Source of the DNA: an uncultured Planctomycetaceae bacterium
GTDB lineage: Bacteria; Planctomycetota; Planctomycetia; Planctomycetales; Planctomycetaceae
Direction of reading: 5' to 3'
DNA: 7,738 bases
Assembly (NCBI GenBank): GCA_903823545.1
Contig: CAIJTL010001024.1
Span: 1-7,738 of the forward strand
Shown here: positions 1 to 7,076 of the stretch, in pieces
Position numbering within the stretch: position 1 is the first letter of the stretch
How the letters are laid out: each line of letters starts with the position of its first letter
The notes under the pieces: model-generated
Told to the model about the DNA's origin: nothing
The model's input: only the letters and a program-made list of their open reading frames with translations
Database searches by the model: none
Translations under genes and position numbers: made by a program

Positions 1-1
1 G

Positions 2-1273
2 GTTTACCTGCAAGGTGGTCCGAGCCACCTTGAGTTGTGGGATCCCAAGACCGATGTGCCGGAGAATGTGAAGTCAGTTTTCGGCAACATCGACACGAAA
101 ACTCCTGGCCTGCAATTCACCGAGTTGCTGCCAAATCTCGCCAAGGTCACGGACCGCGCGACGATGATTCACTCGATGAGCTACACCCCAGTGGGGCTCT
201 TCAATCACACGGCAGCGATCTATCAGATGCTGACCGGGTACACTGCGGACAAAGTAAGTCCATCGGGACAGCTTGAGCCTCCGAGCCCGAAAGATTTTCC
301 GAACTTCGGTAGCAATATCGTTCGCCTAAAGCCAAGCGACGTTCCAATGTTGCCGTTCGTGATGATGCCTCGGCCACTTCAAGAATCGAATGTCATCGGT
401 AAGGCTGGGACTGCTGGATTCCTTGGTAGAGCCTTCGATCCGTATTACCTCTATCCGCCCGGCGACGACATGGATCTGACCAAGATGGAGCGGATCGCTG
501 TCGACGATTTGCAATTGCGAGCTGGGGTCGCCGTCGATCGCATGGAACGACGCGCGAAGCTACGAGACCAAGTGCTCGAAGGAATGAAGGATCTCGAACG
601 CTCAACCGGCAAGTACGCTCTTGGTGAATACTACGATAAGGCTCTGAGCCTCGTGATTTCCGGTAAGGCTCGTGAGGCGTTTAATCTTTCTGCCGAACCT
701 AAAGAGCTGCGAGATAAATACGGCATGAACACCTTCGGCCAAAGCTGCTTACTTGCTCGACGCTTGATCGAAGCCGGTACGCGAGTTGTCGAAGTCAACT
801 GGCCGAAAGTCGCGAACTCAGACAATCATTCGTGGGACGTTCACACGGGATTGCCTGACCGAATGAAGAAGCAATCAGGGCCAATGCTCGACTCCGGTTT
901 GGCGAGTCTTGTGGAAGATCTCGATCAACGTGGCCTGTTGAAAGATACTTTGGTCATTGCTGTCGGTGAGTTCGGTCGAAGCCCGAAACGCGGTGTCAGC
1001 ACCTCTGGCAACAGCAACACGGCTGATGGTCGCGATCACTGGCCGTACTGCTATACCGCGCTGATGGCCGGCGCTGGGATCAAGCGAGGCTACGTTCACG
1101 GCAAGTCCGACAAGACCGCTTCGTCACCCGTTGATAACCCAGTTCATCCAGGTGAACTGCTTGCGACGATCTATCACGCAGTCGGTATCAACCCGCGAAC
1201 AGTGGTCTACAACCACTTGAACCAACCTCGCGACCTCGTCAAGGCGGATGCCGTGACGGCGCTGTTTGGATAA
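2..1273 (+). CDS. DUF1501 family protein (alkaline phosphatase/sulfatase-like fold), 5'-truncated by the window edge
   Basis: The reading frame is open from base 2 to the TAA at 1271-1273, giving 423 residues, and continues off the left edge. The first residues include GGPSH (5-9) and WDPK (13-16), which in DUF1501 proteins lie shortly after a Tat-type leader, so probably only a few dozen N-terminal residues are missing. Other family landmarks are SDNHSWDVH (about 273-281), GEFGR (322-326) and GRDHWP (343-348). The Asp and His residues in these motifs resemble metal ligands of the alkaline phosphatase-like superfamily. The C-terminus ([19 protein letters not shown], ending ...ALFG) is also typical. 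DUF1501 proteins are usually exported, have no established substrate, and in planctomycetes often sit next to DUF1549/DUF1553 cytochrome-type genes; any such partner would lie outside the window. The stretch between GEFGR and GRDHWP is longer than usual and rich in Ser, Asn and Gly. The family call is firm; the biochemical role is unknown. Confidence 0.93.
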   Translation, partial: VYLQGGPSHLELWDPKTDVPENVKSVFGNIDTKTPGLQFTELLPNLAKVTDRATMIHSMSYTPVGLFNHTAAIYQMLTGYTADKVSPSGQLEPPSPKDFPNFGSNIVRLKPSDVPMLPFVMMPRPLQESNVIGKAGTAGFLGRAFDPYYLYPPGDDMDLTKMERIAVDDLQLRAGVAVDRMERRAKLRDQVLEGMKDLERSTGKYALGEYYDKALSLVISGKAREAFNLSAEPKELRDKYGMNTFGQSCLLARRLIEAGTRVVEVNWPKVANSDNHSWDVHTGLPDRMKKQSGPMLDSGLASLVEDLDQRGLLKDTLVIAVGEFGRSPKRGVSTSGNSNTADGRDHWPYCYTALMAGAGIKRGYVHGKSDKTASSPVDNPVHPGELLATIYHAVGINPRTVVYNHLNQPRDLVKADAVTALFG

Positions 1274-1312
1274 TCCTCGATCGGTGCAAGCCGAAAGAAC
1301 TCGTTTTGCAGT

Positions 1313-1344
1313 GCAGCCCGGCCGCTCTTCAGCAGCCGGGCTGC
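1313..1344 (+). terminator. GC-rich hairpin after the DUF1501 gene, probable terminator
   Basis: GCAGCCCGGC (1313-1322) pairs perfectly with GCCGGGCTGC (1335-1344). The 12-base loop can pair further: GCT (1324-1326) with AGC (1331-1333) after one mismatch. The hairpin begins 39 bases after the DUF1501 stop. The sequence after it (TTCATT) is only weakly T-rich, so termination may be inefficient or factor-assisted. There is no T-run on the minus-strand side, so it is less likely to serve the converging CPBP gene. Confidence 0.6.
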
Positions 1345-1457
1345 TTCATTAGCTCAATTCAATTTGGTCCGTTTTATATCTTCCAACGTACGCGGTTGGC
1401 GTTCGGTCCAGGCTTGTCGAACTTTCGTAGCGTCTCACACTGATGGGATTTCAAAGA

Positions 1458-2045
1458 TTAGGCTGTCTGCTGACGACGGTGTAACCAGATGATGATCAAG
1501 AATCCGCCGTAGTCGTAAACCGTATGAGTCACGATGGGAACCAAGAGGTTTGGCGGATCAACCCACGTCATCAGCCAGCTCAGGTAAAGCCCGGCGACGA
1601 ACGTGATCAGCCCATACGCTGGCGTTACGAGATGGGCGAGCCCAAACAGCAAACTGCTTCCAACTCGACCGCTCTCAGGAAATCTTGCGGACGACATCCA
1701 CGGCTCAAGCAAGCCGCGAAAGAGAAGTTCTTCAGAAACTCCGGTTAGCAGAGCCAAGAGAATCAAGTCGTACCAAGTAAGCAACGCCAGTGATGGAGCT
1801 AATTCAGTCGACAAGAATTTGCGAATCGTTTGGAACGCTGGGAAAGGAAGGTAAAACACGGTGGCAAAGAGCGCAAAAAGCGGAATAGTGCCGACAATGC
1901 CCCAGGCAATTGCACGCCAGTTCCAAGACCAGTTAGACAGCGGGTCGATTCCAACGGCCCACCCGAGTCCCAAGGCAATCAACGCTAAACCGCCCAGCAC
2001 CAAGCCAGAGAAATTCAAAAACTGATGCCGGTCCTGTGGTTCCAA
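1458..2045 (-). CDS. CPBP family intramembrane metalloprotease (Abi/CAAX-protease Rce1-like)
   Basis: This is a 195-residue hydrophobic protein with the three CPBP signatures in order: EELLFR (105-110), FGLAH (134-138) and HTVYD (174-178). In Rce1-type enzymes the glutamates, the two histidines and the last Asn/Asp form the site for proteolysis within the membrane. Membrane segments are visible near residues 14-32, 46-66, 86-103, 128-158 and 166-188. The substrate is unknown. Bacterial relatives act in prenyl-type processing, bacteriocin immunity or stress signalling, and nothing here selects among these. The chosen start is a TTG at 2045, preceded by GAGGCGG with 7 bases between. No ATG or GTG exists in frame upstream as far as the TGA at 2136-2138, although that frame stays open. 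The gene is divergent from the ABC ATPase and convergent with the DUF1501 gene, so it is probably monocistronic. The family is clear; the exact start is not. Confidence 0.88.
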   Translation of the reverse strand: MEPQDRHQFLNFSGLVLGGLALIALGLGWAVGIDPLSNWSWNWRAIAWGIVGTIPLFALFATVFYLPFPAFQTIRKFLSTELAPSLALLTWYDLILLALLTGVSEELLFRGLLEPWMSSARFPESGRVGSSLLFGLAHLVTPAYGLITFVAGLYLSWLMTWVDPPNLLVPIVTHTVYDYGGFLIIIWLHRRQQTA

Positions 2046-2052
2046 AATTGTA

Positions 2053-2059
2053 CCGCCTC
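2053..2059 (-). promoter_or_regulatory. Ribosome binding site supporting the TTG start of the CPBP gene
   Basis: Read on the minus strand, GAGGCGG ends 7 bases before the TTG at 2045, which is a normal spacing. An ATT codon lies one codon further upstream at 2048 but would be only 4 bases from the site, so TTG is preferred. This purine motif is the main reason for placing the start here. Confidence 0.4.
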
Positions 2060-2306
2060 GAACAAATCGTTCTGCGTGTCGTAGTGGTTCTTGAGATGCG
2101 TTGATATTTCCAGATGTTGAGCTGCGCGGAGTCTGTCAGAAACTTAGTGGCAAGGTCCAGGCGAGTCGCGGTGGATTGGCGAGAGCAGCCTCGAATTCGT
2201 CGTAGGTTTGAATTCAACGTATGCTTCGACTACATGGACTTTCCCGGAAACTGCCGACGACTCGATCTCAAGACGTTTTGGGCAGCATCCGTTAGCAGGG
2301 CCGATC

Positions 2307-2313
2307 GGAAGGA
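2307..2313 (+). promoter_or_regulatory. Ribosome binding site that fixes the ABC ATPase start
   Basis: GGAAGGA ends 6 bases before the ATG at 2320. A TTG directly upstream at 2317 would be only 3 bases away, so the ATG is the better start. Confidence 0.7.
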
Positions 2314-2319
2314 CTTTTG

Positions 2320-3024
2320 ATGTCGAACTCACAGAACATTTGCGTCCGCGTTGATCACGTTACAAAGTCGTTTCAACGAGGGAGCGAAAAAGTTGAAGTG
2401 CTCAACGGTCTGTCGCTGCAAGTTCCTGTAGGCGAATTCCTTGGTCTGATGGGGCCCAGCGGTTCTGGCAAGACAACGTTATTGAACCTGATTGCTGGGC
2501 TCGATCAACCGACATCCGGCTCAGTCTGGGTTGGCGACACGGAAATCTCGCATCTCAGCGAAAGCCAATTGGCTGCGTGGCGGACTCGAAATCTTGGCTT
2601 CGTGTTCCAGTTTTATCACCTGCTGCCCGTACTAACGGCATACCAGAATGTGGAGTTACCGCTGTTACTATTGCCCTTGTCGGCATCGCAACGAAAGCAG
2701 CAAGTGTTGACGGCCCTGGATATTGTCGGTCTATCTGATCGCCTCCATCATCGGCCGGGCCAACTTTCCGGTGGACAACAACAGCGAGTCGGCATCGCAC
2801 GCGCGATCGTTACCGATCCGGCGTTGATCGTCGCCGACGAGCCTACGGGTGATCTTGATGCGAAGTCGGCTGAAGAAATCTTGAACCTGCTCTGCGAGCT
2901 ACGGACACAGCTTAAGAAGACCATCGTCATGGTGACCCACGATCCGCGGGCTGCCGCTCGAGCAGACCGCGTCTTGCATTTGGACAAGGGCCGGCTTGTC
3001 GAGAAAGACCAAGCGAGTCATTAA
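2320..3024 (+). CDS. ABC transporter ATP-binding protein, LolD/MacB type
   Basis: A complete 234-residue nucleotide-binding protein. Walker A is GPSGSGKT (45-52), the Q-loop glutamine is Q97, the signature is LSGGQ (149-153), Walker B is LIVADE (169-174) with catalytic Glu174, the D-loop is GDLD (177-180) and the switch histidine is His207. The stretch [18 protein letters not shown] (98-115) is characteristic of the MacB/LolD/FtsE-like class, whose members power four-helix permeases for lipoprotein release, tripartite efflux or peptide export rather than classic import. No permease is encoded in the window: the gene upstream is divergent and the gene downstream is convergent, so the partner must be elsewhere. 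The start is ATG at 2320, chosen for its ribosome binding site. All catalytic motifs are intact, so an active ATPase is expected. Subfamily choice between LolD and MacB cannot be made from the sequence alone. Confidence 0.95.
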   Translation: MSNSQNICVRVDHVTKSFQRGSEKVEVLNGLSLQVPVGEFLGLMGPSGSGKTTLLNLIAGLDQPTSGSVWVGDTEISHLSESQLAAWRTRNLGFVFQFYHLLPVLTAYQNVELPLLLLPLSASQRKQQVLTALDIVGLSDRLHHRPGQLSGGQQQRVGIARAIVTDPALIVADEPTGDLDAKSAEEILNLLCELRTQLKKTIVMVTHDPRAAARADRVLHLDKGRLVEKDQASH

Positions 3025-3088
3025 GCGTTCAAAGAGCGAGTCAGGTCGCATTGAAAACGTGCTCCGTCAAATGCGCTGCGCGACTCTT

Positions 3089-5407
3089 CTACGCTCGCCG
3101 AACGATGACCTTATTACCTGAGACTTCGGAAACGACAACTCTTTGCCCCGCGTCGATGTAGTCTCCTCGGCTTTGCACATCGACCACTTGTTCGCCAAAC
3201 CGGGCTTTACCAGCAGGCCGTAATGTCGTGAATGCTTCGCCCTCTCGGTGCAATAAACTTTCGAGGCTCGCAGCCATCGTAGAGTCGGCCAAATCAGGGC
3301 GAAGTCTCGGGCCGTCGATATCTCCGACCATGCTTGGAGGTGTGAGGATCAGGTGCTTGAGCAGTGGCATTTCAGGCAAGTACTTACTGATCAACATCGC
3401 GACGCCGATGACAGATACCAGCGCGACGCTCATTGTTCCCAATGACTGAGTCATCTGGCCAAGTTCAGAACTTGTGGTCGGCAAAACGAATGTTTGGCTT
3501 GCCAGAACTAGAGCTGCAAAGATTGCGAGCGCGCCGGAAATGCCAAAGATGCCAAATCCTGGAACTACGAAAATCTCCATCAGGATCAACCCGATTCCGA
3601 ACACAAACAGCACGATCTCTAAGACGTCTGCCGTACCGCCTAGGAACTTGCTCCAGAAGAACAGCGTGAAACAAAGCGCCGACGCGATGCCGAAGAATGA
3701 CGTCATTGTGTGCAGTTCGATGTAGATCAACGCGCTTCCAGCGAACAACAATAGGAACGTCATTCCGGGCGTGTTGAGTTCCCACACGAGCGTATCGACC
3801 CACGTCCGTCCGACCGCTTGCGGGATTTCACCTTCTGGAATACCGAGCCGTTGCCGCAATTCGTCTTGGTCAGTGACTGGAGCTTCCGCCAACTTCAGCT
3901 CGTGTGCTCGTTGTCCATCAACGGTCAGCAGCATCTCGCCTTGGCATTCCGGCACGATCCGGCCTTTGATCCATTCGCCATTTGCCACATGAATCTCTTC
4001 TTCGGTCAAGAACGAAATCCGTCCGTTGTCGCGATGCGTGGCTTGGAAAACATCGAGATCTTTGTCTGCCATCGCCTGGCAGAGACCAACTGGCCGTCCT
4101 TTCTTTTCCGCCAATGTTTTGAGTTCTTCACGTAAGAAACTGAGGATCTTTTCCGGAGCTCGCTCAAATTGTTGGCCCGGGCGAATACTGATTGGTGCCG
4201 CATCACCGATCTTCGCGTGGTTTTCCAAAATGATTTCGTCGCAGCCGAGCGCAATGATCGCGGCACCACTCAATGCCATCTTTGGGACATAGGCGACCGT
4301 TCGAATGCGCTTGCTGTCGAGATCTGCGATTTTATGCGCGATCTCCAGACTCGCACCTAATTCACCGCCGGGAGAGTCGATTTCGAAAAGAATCAAATTG
4401 ACGTTGGCACTTTTCGCCCGACGAATTTCTCGCTCGATGAAACCCTGTAAGACTGGTTCGATCGTTTCGTCGATTTTGATTCTCACGACGCGAGGCGTCT
4501 CACCCGATGTCGCGTTCTCCCGCAGGTACTCACGAGGGAAATTGTAGAGCTCGGCAAGATCGCTCCGCGTTTCGGCCGTTTGCGATACGAGGATGTCTAG
4601 TGATCTTGCTCGGCTCCCCGTAAAGAGACCGACGGCTCCGGCCTCTTTGATAGTCGTCACGTCTTGCACAACGACTTTGTTTTCGAGCAATCGGCGATGC
4701 TCGTCCGACGTCAATACGCGGCTTTCTGAAACGTTCCTGCCATCAACATCGTTTTCCACTTTGACCTTCAAAACGATCTTTTGAGGATCCATCAGGCCGG
4801 TAACGAGAGCCGTGCTTAACTTTGAGTTCAGCCGCTTTTCAATCAACGAGAGAACGAATTGTTGCTCTTCTGCTTCGAGTGATTTGCCGCGTCCTATGTC
4901 ACCCAATTCAGCGTCTGGGTGCATCACGATTTCCTTGCATGCGAGAGCCAGGATCACGTTGTATCCGTCAATTCGCTTCTTATCTTTGGGTTCCGGAATC
5001 CAAGCAATCGTTCGCAGCGAAGCAAACTTTGCGGAGGTCAACTCCTTCGCTAAATCACGAACTTGTCCAAACTTGCTAGTGCCTGGAGCAATCTCCAGGA
5101 TCAAGATTCCCGACCGCCCCTCTTGGTCAGCCTGCTGGAGAACCTTTCGCGCGGCATTCAACACCTTTGCTTGAACTGAATCACTCAGCGGACTTCCGAC
5201 CGTGAGATAAACGGCAACAGGGACTTTTGCTGCATCCGCTTTGGGTGAGTCAGTCTTTGTTGCAGCGTCTTGCTTCACTTCAGGAGGAGTGTCTGCAACA
5301 GAGTCTCTCGGAGACAAACCACCTAAAGCTGCAAAAACGCCGATCCAACAGGCCGCTCTAAACCAGCTCACGATCAGTCTCCAGTAGAGTTCAGGTAAAG
5401 AAGCCAT
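3089..5407 (-). CDS. NfeD-like membrane-bound serine protease (ClpP class) with two ClpP-like repeats
   Basis: A complete 772-residue protein. Residues 1-38 look like a signal peptide (hydrophobic 11-30, likely cleavage near SVA-DT), followed by a Lys/Asp/Ala-rich linker. A first ClpP-like domain (about 63-215) is followed by a second (about 305-475) with IDSPGGELGAS (343-353) and MALSGAAIIALGCDEI (377-392). Ser380 aligns with the nucleophile of archaeal NfeD proteases such as PH1510, and Lys430 is the likely general base. In the first domain the matching segment is DGYNVILALACKEI (147-160), with Gly in place of Ser, so that copy should be inactive. Hydrophobic segments lie near 549-567, 570-588, 594-614, 616-639 and 657-675. 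Residues about 718-771 form the NfeD OB-fold tail. Family members cleave hydrophobic membrane-protein tails and often work with stomatin/slipin or flotillin-like partners; none is visible here. The ATG at 5407 has GAGG 5 bases upstream and a strong promoter just before it. Confidence 0.93.
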   Translation of the reverse strand: MASLPELYWRLIVSWFRAACWIGVFAALGGLSPRDSVADTPPEVKQDAATKTDSPKADAAKVPVAVYLTVGSPLSDSVQAKVLNAARKVLQQADQEGRSGILILEIAPGTSKFGQVRDLAKELTSAKFASLRTIAWIPEPKDKKRIDGYNVILALACKEIVMHPDAELGDIGRGKSLEAEEQQFVLSLIEKRLNSKLSTALVTGLMDPQKIVLKVKVENDVDGRNVSESRVLTSDEHRRLLENKVVVQDVTTIKEAGAVGLFTGSRARSLDILVSQTAETRSDLAELYNFPREYLRENATSGETPRVVRIKIDETIEPVLQGFIEREIRRAKSANVNLILFEIDSPGGELGASLEIAHKIADLDSKRIRTVAYVPKMALSGAAIIALGCDEIILENHAKIGDAAPISIRPGQQFERAPEKILSFLREELKTLAEKKGRPVGLCQAMADKDLDVFQATHRDNGRISFLTEEEIHVANGEWIKGRIVPECQGEMLLTVDGQRAHELKLAEAPVTDQDELRQRLGIPEGEIPQAVGRTWVDTLVWELNTPGMTFLLLFAGSALIYIELHTMTSFFGIASALCFTLFFWSKFLGGTADVLEIVLFVFGIGLILMEIFVVPGFGIFGISGALAIFAALVLASQTFVLPTTSSELGQMTQSLGTMSVALVSVIGVAMLISKYLPEMPLLKHLILTPPSMVGDIDGPRLRPDLADSTMAASLESLLHREGEAFTTLRPAGKARFGEQVVDVQSRGDYIDAGQRVVVSEVSGNKVIVRRA

Positions 5408-5431
5408 ATCGGCCTCACCCTAATCAGACGG

Positions 5432-5461
5432 ATTATAGGGCTGCCGAAAAATGAGCGTCAA
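5432..5461 (-). promoter_or_regulatory. Sigma70-type promoter of the NfeD-like protease gene
   Basis: On the minus strand, TTGACG (5461-5456) is followed after 18 bases by a perfect TATAAT (5437-5432). Transcription would begin near 5425, giving a leader of about 18 bases that just contains the GAGG ribosome binding site (5416-5413) before the ATG at 5407. Position, orientation and fit to consensus all agree; the start point itself is inferred. Confidence 0.7.
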
Positions 5462-5737
5462 ACCGCCATCCAAAAGCAGAGGGTTGTTCGTTAGCCAAAA
5501 TTCAAACTTGAAAAGCAAAATCACCAACTTGCAAAACGATTTCTGATCGTGACGATCGTTTGTAGAAACCGATCGCCATTCTGTGGAATGAGCCCGAGTC
5601 CATTCGTCGATTTCTCAAATCAGTTGATTCATGGGTTAGACTTGTTTGCTGCTCAATCTGACCATCAGCGGCGGCTTGCGCGTTGAAAACATTGTGGCGA
5701 TACAACCCGGATAACCCGCATGATTGTTGAAACCTGA

Positions 5738-5767
5738 TTGACGCTGTTTGAGAGTGACCATTAGCAT
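5738..5767 (+). promoter_or_regulatory. Candidate sigma70-type promoter of the DUF1559 gene
   Basis: TTGACG (5738-5743) is followed after 18 bases by TAGCAT (5762-5767), which matches four of six consensus -10 bases. The -35 hexamer and spacer length equal those of the divergent NfeD-like promoter. It would give a leader of roughly 100 bases. The -10 is weak, so this is tentative. Confidence 0.35.
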
Positions 5768-5872
5768 GTTGGCCGCTCAACTCCTTTTCATCCATTGCTT
5801 AGAGTCGTCTTGTGGTCGTTAACTCACGAGCGAATCGAAGCCTATTTTTGCCCCGAATGAAGGAACCTAATC

Positions 5873-6910
5873 ATGGCCCAGCGAAACCACCGTCGTGGGT
5901 TCACTTTGATCGAGCTCTTGGTTGTGATTTTCATTATCGCGATTCTGATCGCCATCCTTCTTCCGGCGGTTCAACAAGCACGCGAGGCTGCTCGAAAGTC
6001 ACAGTGCCAAAACAATCTCAAGCAGATTGGAATCGCACTCCACGGCTACCATGGCATCCACAAAACTTTCCCACCAGGCTCGATTAATACGTTGTTCAAT
6101 AACGCGACCCCGTCAACGGCGAGGCGTGAAACCAATCCTGTCGAAGCAACGCAGATGAACTCTACCACGCTGGGCTTACACGGTACGAGTTGGATGCTAC
6201 ACCTGCTGCCACAGATAGAATACAAAACTATTAGCACCCAATATAATTACAGCTTAAATCTTCGTGATAATGGGATTCCGGGAAGCACCGTCTTCAACAC
6301 ATTTCAGCCCGCGCATCAGGATATCCCAACTTTCTATTGCCCAACTCGTCGAAGTGATATGAATATTGGGAAGTTAACGTTGGTGCGCCGACTCGATTTT
6401 CCCATGAATACTTGGGTCAAAGGGGGTAACGACTACAGCGGCTGTGCTGGCGGAAATGCTTATATCTTCAATGAAATGACTCGCGCTACTTACTGCTTAC
6501 TGCCTGACCAAATTCCGAATGACATGACTCAGCAATATGCGCCGTCCCCGTTAAATCGAGGCATCTTCGGTGTGAACACCAAGACGCGCTTTGCAGACAT
6601 TACAGACGGAACAACGCAAGTGATCATGGTCGGTGAGAACGCTCGCCTCACAGTCCCAACAACTTCGCTGTTGTTGGTCAGCAGTGACGGCTGGGCCTGG
6701 GGCGGACCGGCAACGCTCTTTGTGAACCGAACCGGATTGAACAAGGCTCTGCACTTCGACGGACCCGCAAGCGATCACGAAGCGGGTGCGTACTTCCTGT
6801 TTGCTGACGGTCGCGTCACGTTCCTGAATCAGAACCTGAATCTCACGACGTTCCAATTGTTGGGAAGCATGGGCGACGCCCTCAACCCCGGCGAATACGA
6901 AGGAAATTAG
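5873..6910 (+). CDS. DUF1559 family protein with prepilin-type N-terminus and H-X9-DG domain
   Basis: A complete 345-residue protein. The N-terminus is a type IV prepilin leader: basic residues, then Gly9-Phe10 as the expected prepilin peptidase cut, with FTLIE placing Glu14 at position 5 of the mature protein. A hydrophobic helix follows (about 11-33), then [23 protein letters not shown], a hallmark of the planctomycete DUF1559 family. The C-terminal H-X9-DG motif is present, with His302, Asp312 and Gly313 in [18 protein letters not shown]. The length is typical of the family. Such proteins occur in many copies per planctomycete genome and are thought to be surface or secretion-linked pseudopilins; no specific role is established. 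The ATG has AAGGA (5860-5864) 8 bases upstream. The gene ends at TAG (6908-6910), 28 bases before a strong terminator, so it is probably monocistronic. No pilus assembly genes are nearby. Family assignment is secure. Confidence 0.95.
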   Translation: MAQRNHRRGFTLIELLVVIFIIAILIAILLPAVQQAREAARKSQCQNNLKQIGIALHGYHGIHKTFPPGSINTLFNNATPSTARRETNPVEATQMNSTTLGLHGTSWMLHLLPQIEYKTISTQYNYSLNLRDNGIPGSTVFNTFQPAHQDIPTFYCPTRRSDMNIGKLTLVRRLDFPMNTWVKGGNDYSGCAGGNAYIFNEMTRATYCLLPDQIPNDMTQQYAPSPLNRGIFGVNTKTRFADITDGTTQVIMVGENARLTVPTTSLLLVSSDGWAWGGPATLFVNRTGLNKALHFDGPASDHEAGAYFLFADGRVTFLNQNLNLTTFQLLGSMGDALNPGEYEGN

Positions 6911-6938
6911 TCTGGTTTGTTTCCGACTTTTACTCTTT

Positions 6939-6985
6939 AAGGCAGCTTTCGAAACCCAAACGTGACGAAAGCTGCCTTTTGTCTT
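6939..6985 (+). terminator. Rho-independent terminator of the DUF1559 gene
   Basis: A perfect 13-bp stem pairs AAGGCAGCTTTCG (6939-6951) with CGAAAGCTGCCTT (6966-6978) around a 14-base loop. It runs into TTTTGTCTT (6977-6985). It separates the DUF1559 gene from the zinc-ribbon gene, which should therefore have its own promoter between about 6986 and 7063, although I cannot identify a convincing one there. Confidence 0.9.
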
Positions 6986-7063
6986 ACGGGGCTAATGACG
7001 AAATTCTCGCGACTGATTTGGCTGCTTAATCACAGCGAGTATCTCGTCTGATTGACAAATTCC

Positions 7064-7069
7064 AGGAGG
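7064..7069 (+). promoter_or_regulatory. Strong ribosome binding site of the zinc-ribbon gene
   Basis: AGGAGG lies 7 bases before the ATG at 7077, an ideal match and spacing. It supports a real gene here even though the coding sequence runs off the window and is largely low-complexity. Confidence 0.85.
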
Positions 7070-7076
7070 CTCGCGA

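Larger units (their letters stand above)
2046..2319. other. Divergent intergenic region between the CPBP and ABC ATPase genes
   Basis: These 274 bases must hold the promoters for both flanking genes, but I find no convincing -35/-10 pair on either strand. Two AT-centred palindromes, CGAATTCG (2192-2199) and TTGAATTCAA (2208-2217), lie 17 bases apart centre to centre. Open frames here on both strands are short. The plus-strand one (2114-2320) uses several AGG/AGA arginine codons, unlike the neighbouring genes, and resembles no family I know. I treat the region as non-coding, with the reservation that the CPBP frame stays open as far as 2138. Confidence 0.6.
5408..5872. other. 465-bp divergent intergenic region between the NfeD-like and DUF1559 genes
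   Basis: The region holds the near-consensus promoter of the NfeD-like gene and a weaker candidate for the DUF1559 gene. Between them is a cluster of inverted repeats: AAACGAT (5534-5540) with ATCGTTT (5555-5561), and inside it GATCGT (5545-5550) with ACGATC (5552-5557). An imperfect direct repeat, TGACCATCAGC (5659-5669) and TGACCATTAGC (5755-5765), is also present. The longest open frame, minus strand 5502-5795 (97 codons from ATG), has no good ribosome binding site and no recognisable family, so I do not call it a gene. I see no RNA gene here. Confidence 0.6.

Noticed and set aside
35..1273. Start of the DUF1501 gene at the TTG at base 35
   Set aside because: The frame is open to the window edge and the preceding codons encode the family motif GGPSHLEL, so the true start is outside the window.
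2317..2319. TTG directly before the ABC ATPase ATG as the start codon
   Set aside because: It leaves only 3 bases to the GGAAGGA site, whereas the ATG at 2320 has normal spacing.
2114..2320. 68-codon plus-strand frame whose stop overlaps the ABC ATPase start (TGATG), suggesting translational coupling
   Set aside because: It uses several AGG/AGA codons unlike the neighbours, has no ribosome binding site or recognisable family, and lies over the divergent promoter region.
2144..2332. 62-codon minus-strand frame overlapping the ABC ATPase start
   Set aside because: It has no family resemblance and overlaps a well-supported gene start and ribosome binding site.
3036..3086. Possible bidirectional terminator between the convergent ABC and NfeD-like genes
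   Set aside because: Only two 5-bp pairings (GAGTC/GACTC and CGCAT/ATGCG) separated by an uneven internal loop could be found, with no T-run.
5659..5765. Direct repeat TGACCATCAGC / TGACCATTAGC as a mobile-element or CRISPR-like repeat
   Set aside because: There are only two short imperfect copies about 96 bases apart, with no regular spacing, terminal inverted repeats or transposase.
5502..5795. 97-codon minus-strand ATG frame between the NfeD-like and DUF1559 genes
   Set aside because: There is no ribosome binding site at usable distance, no recognised domain and mixed codon use, and it overlaps the candidate DUF1559 promoter. Homologue searches would be needed to revive it.
7052..7057. 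TTGACA just upstream of the zinc-ribbon gene as a -35 box
   Set aside because: A matching -10 would fall inside the coding region, and the hexamer is only 6 bases from the ribosome binding site.
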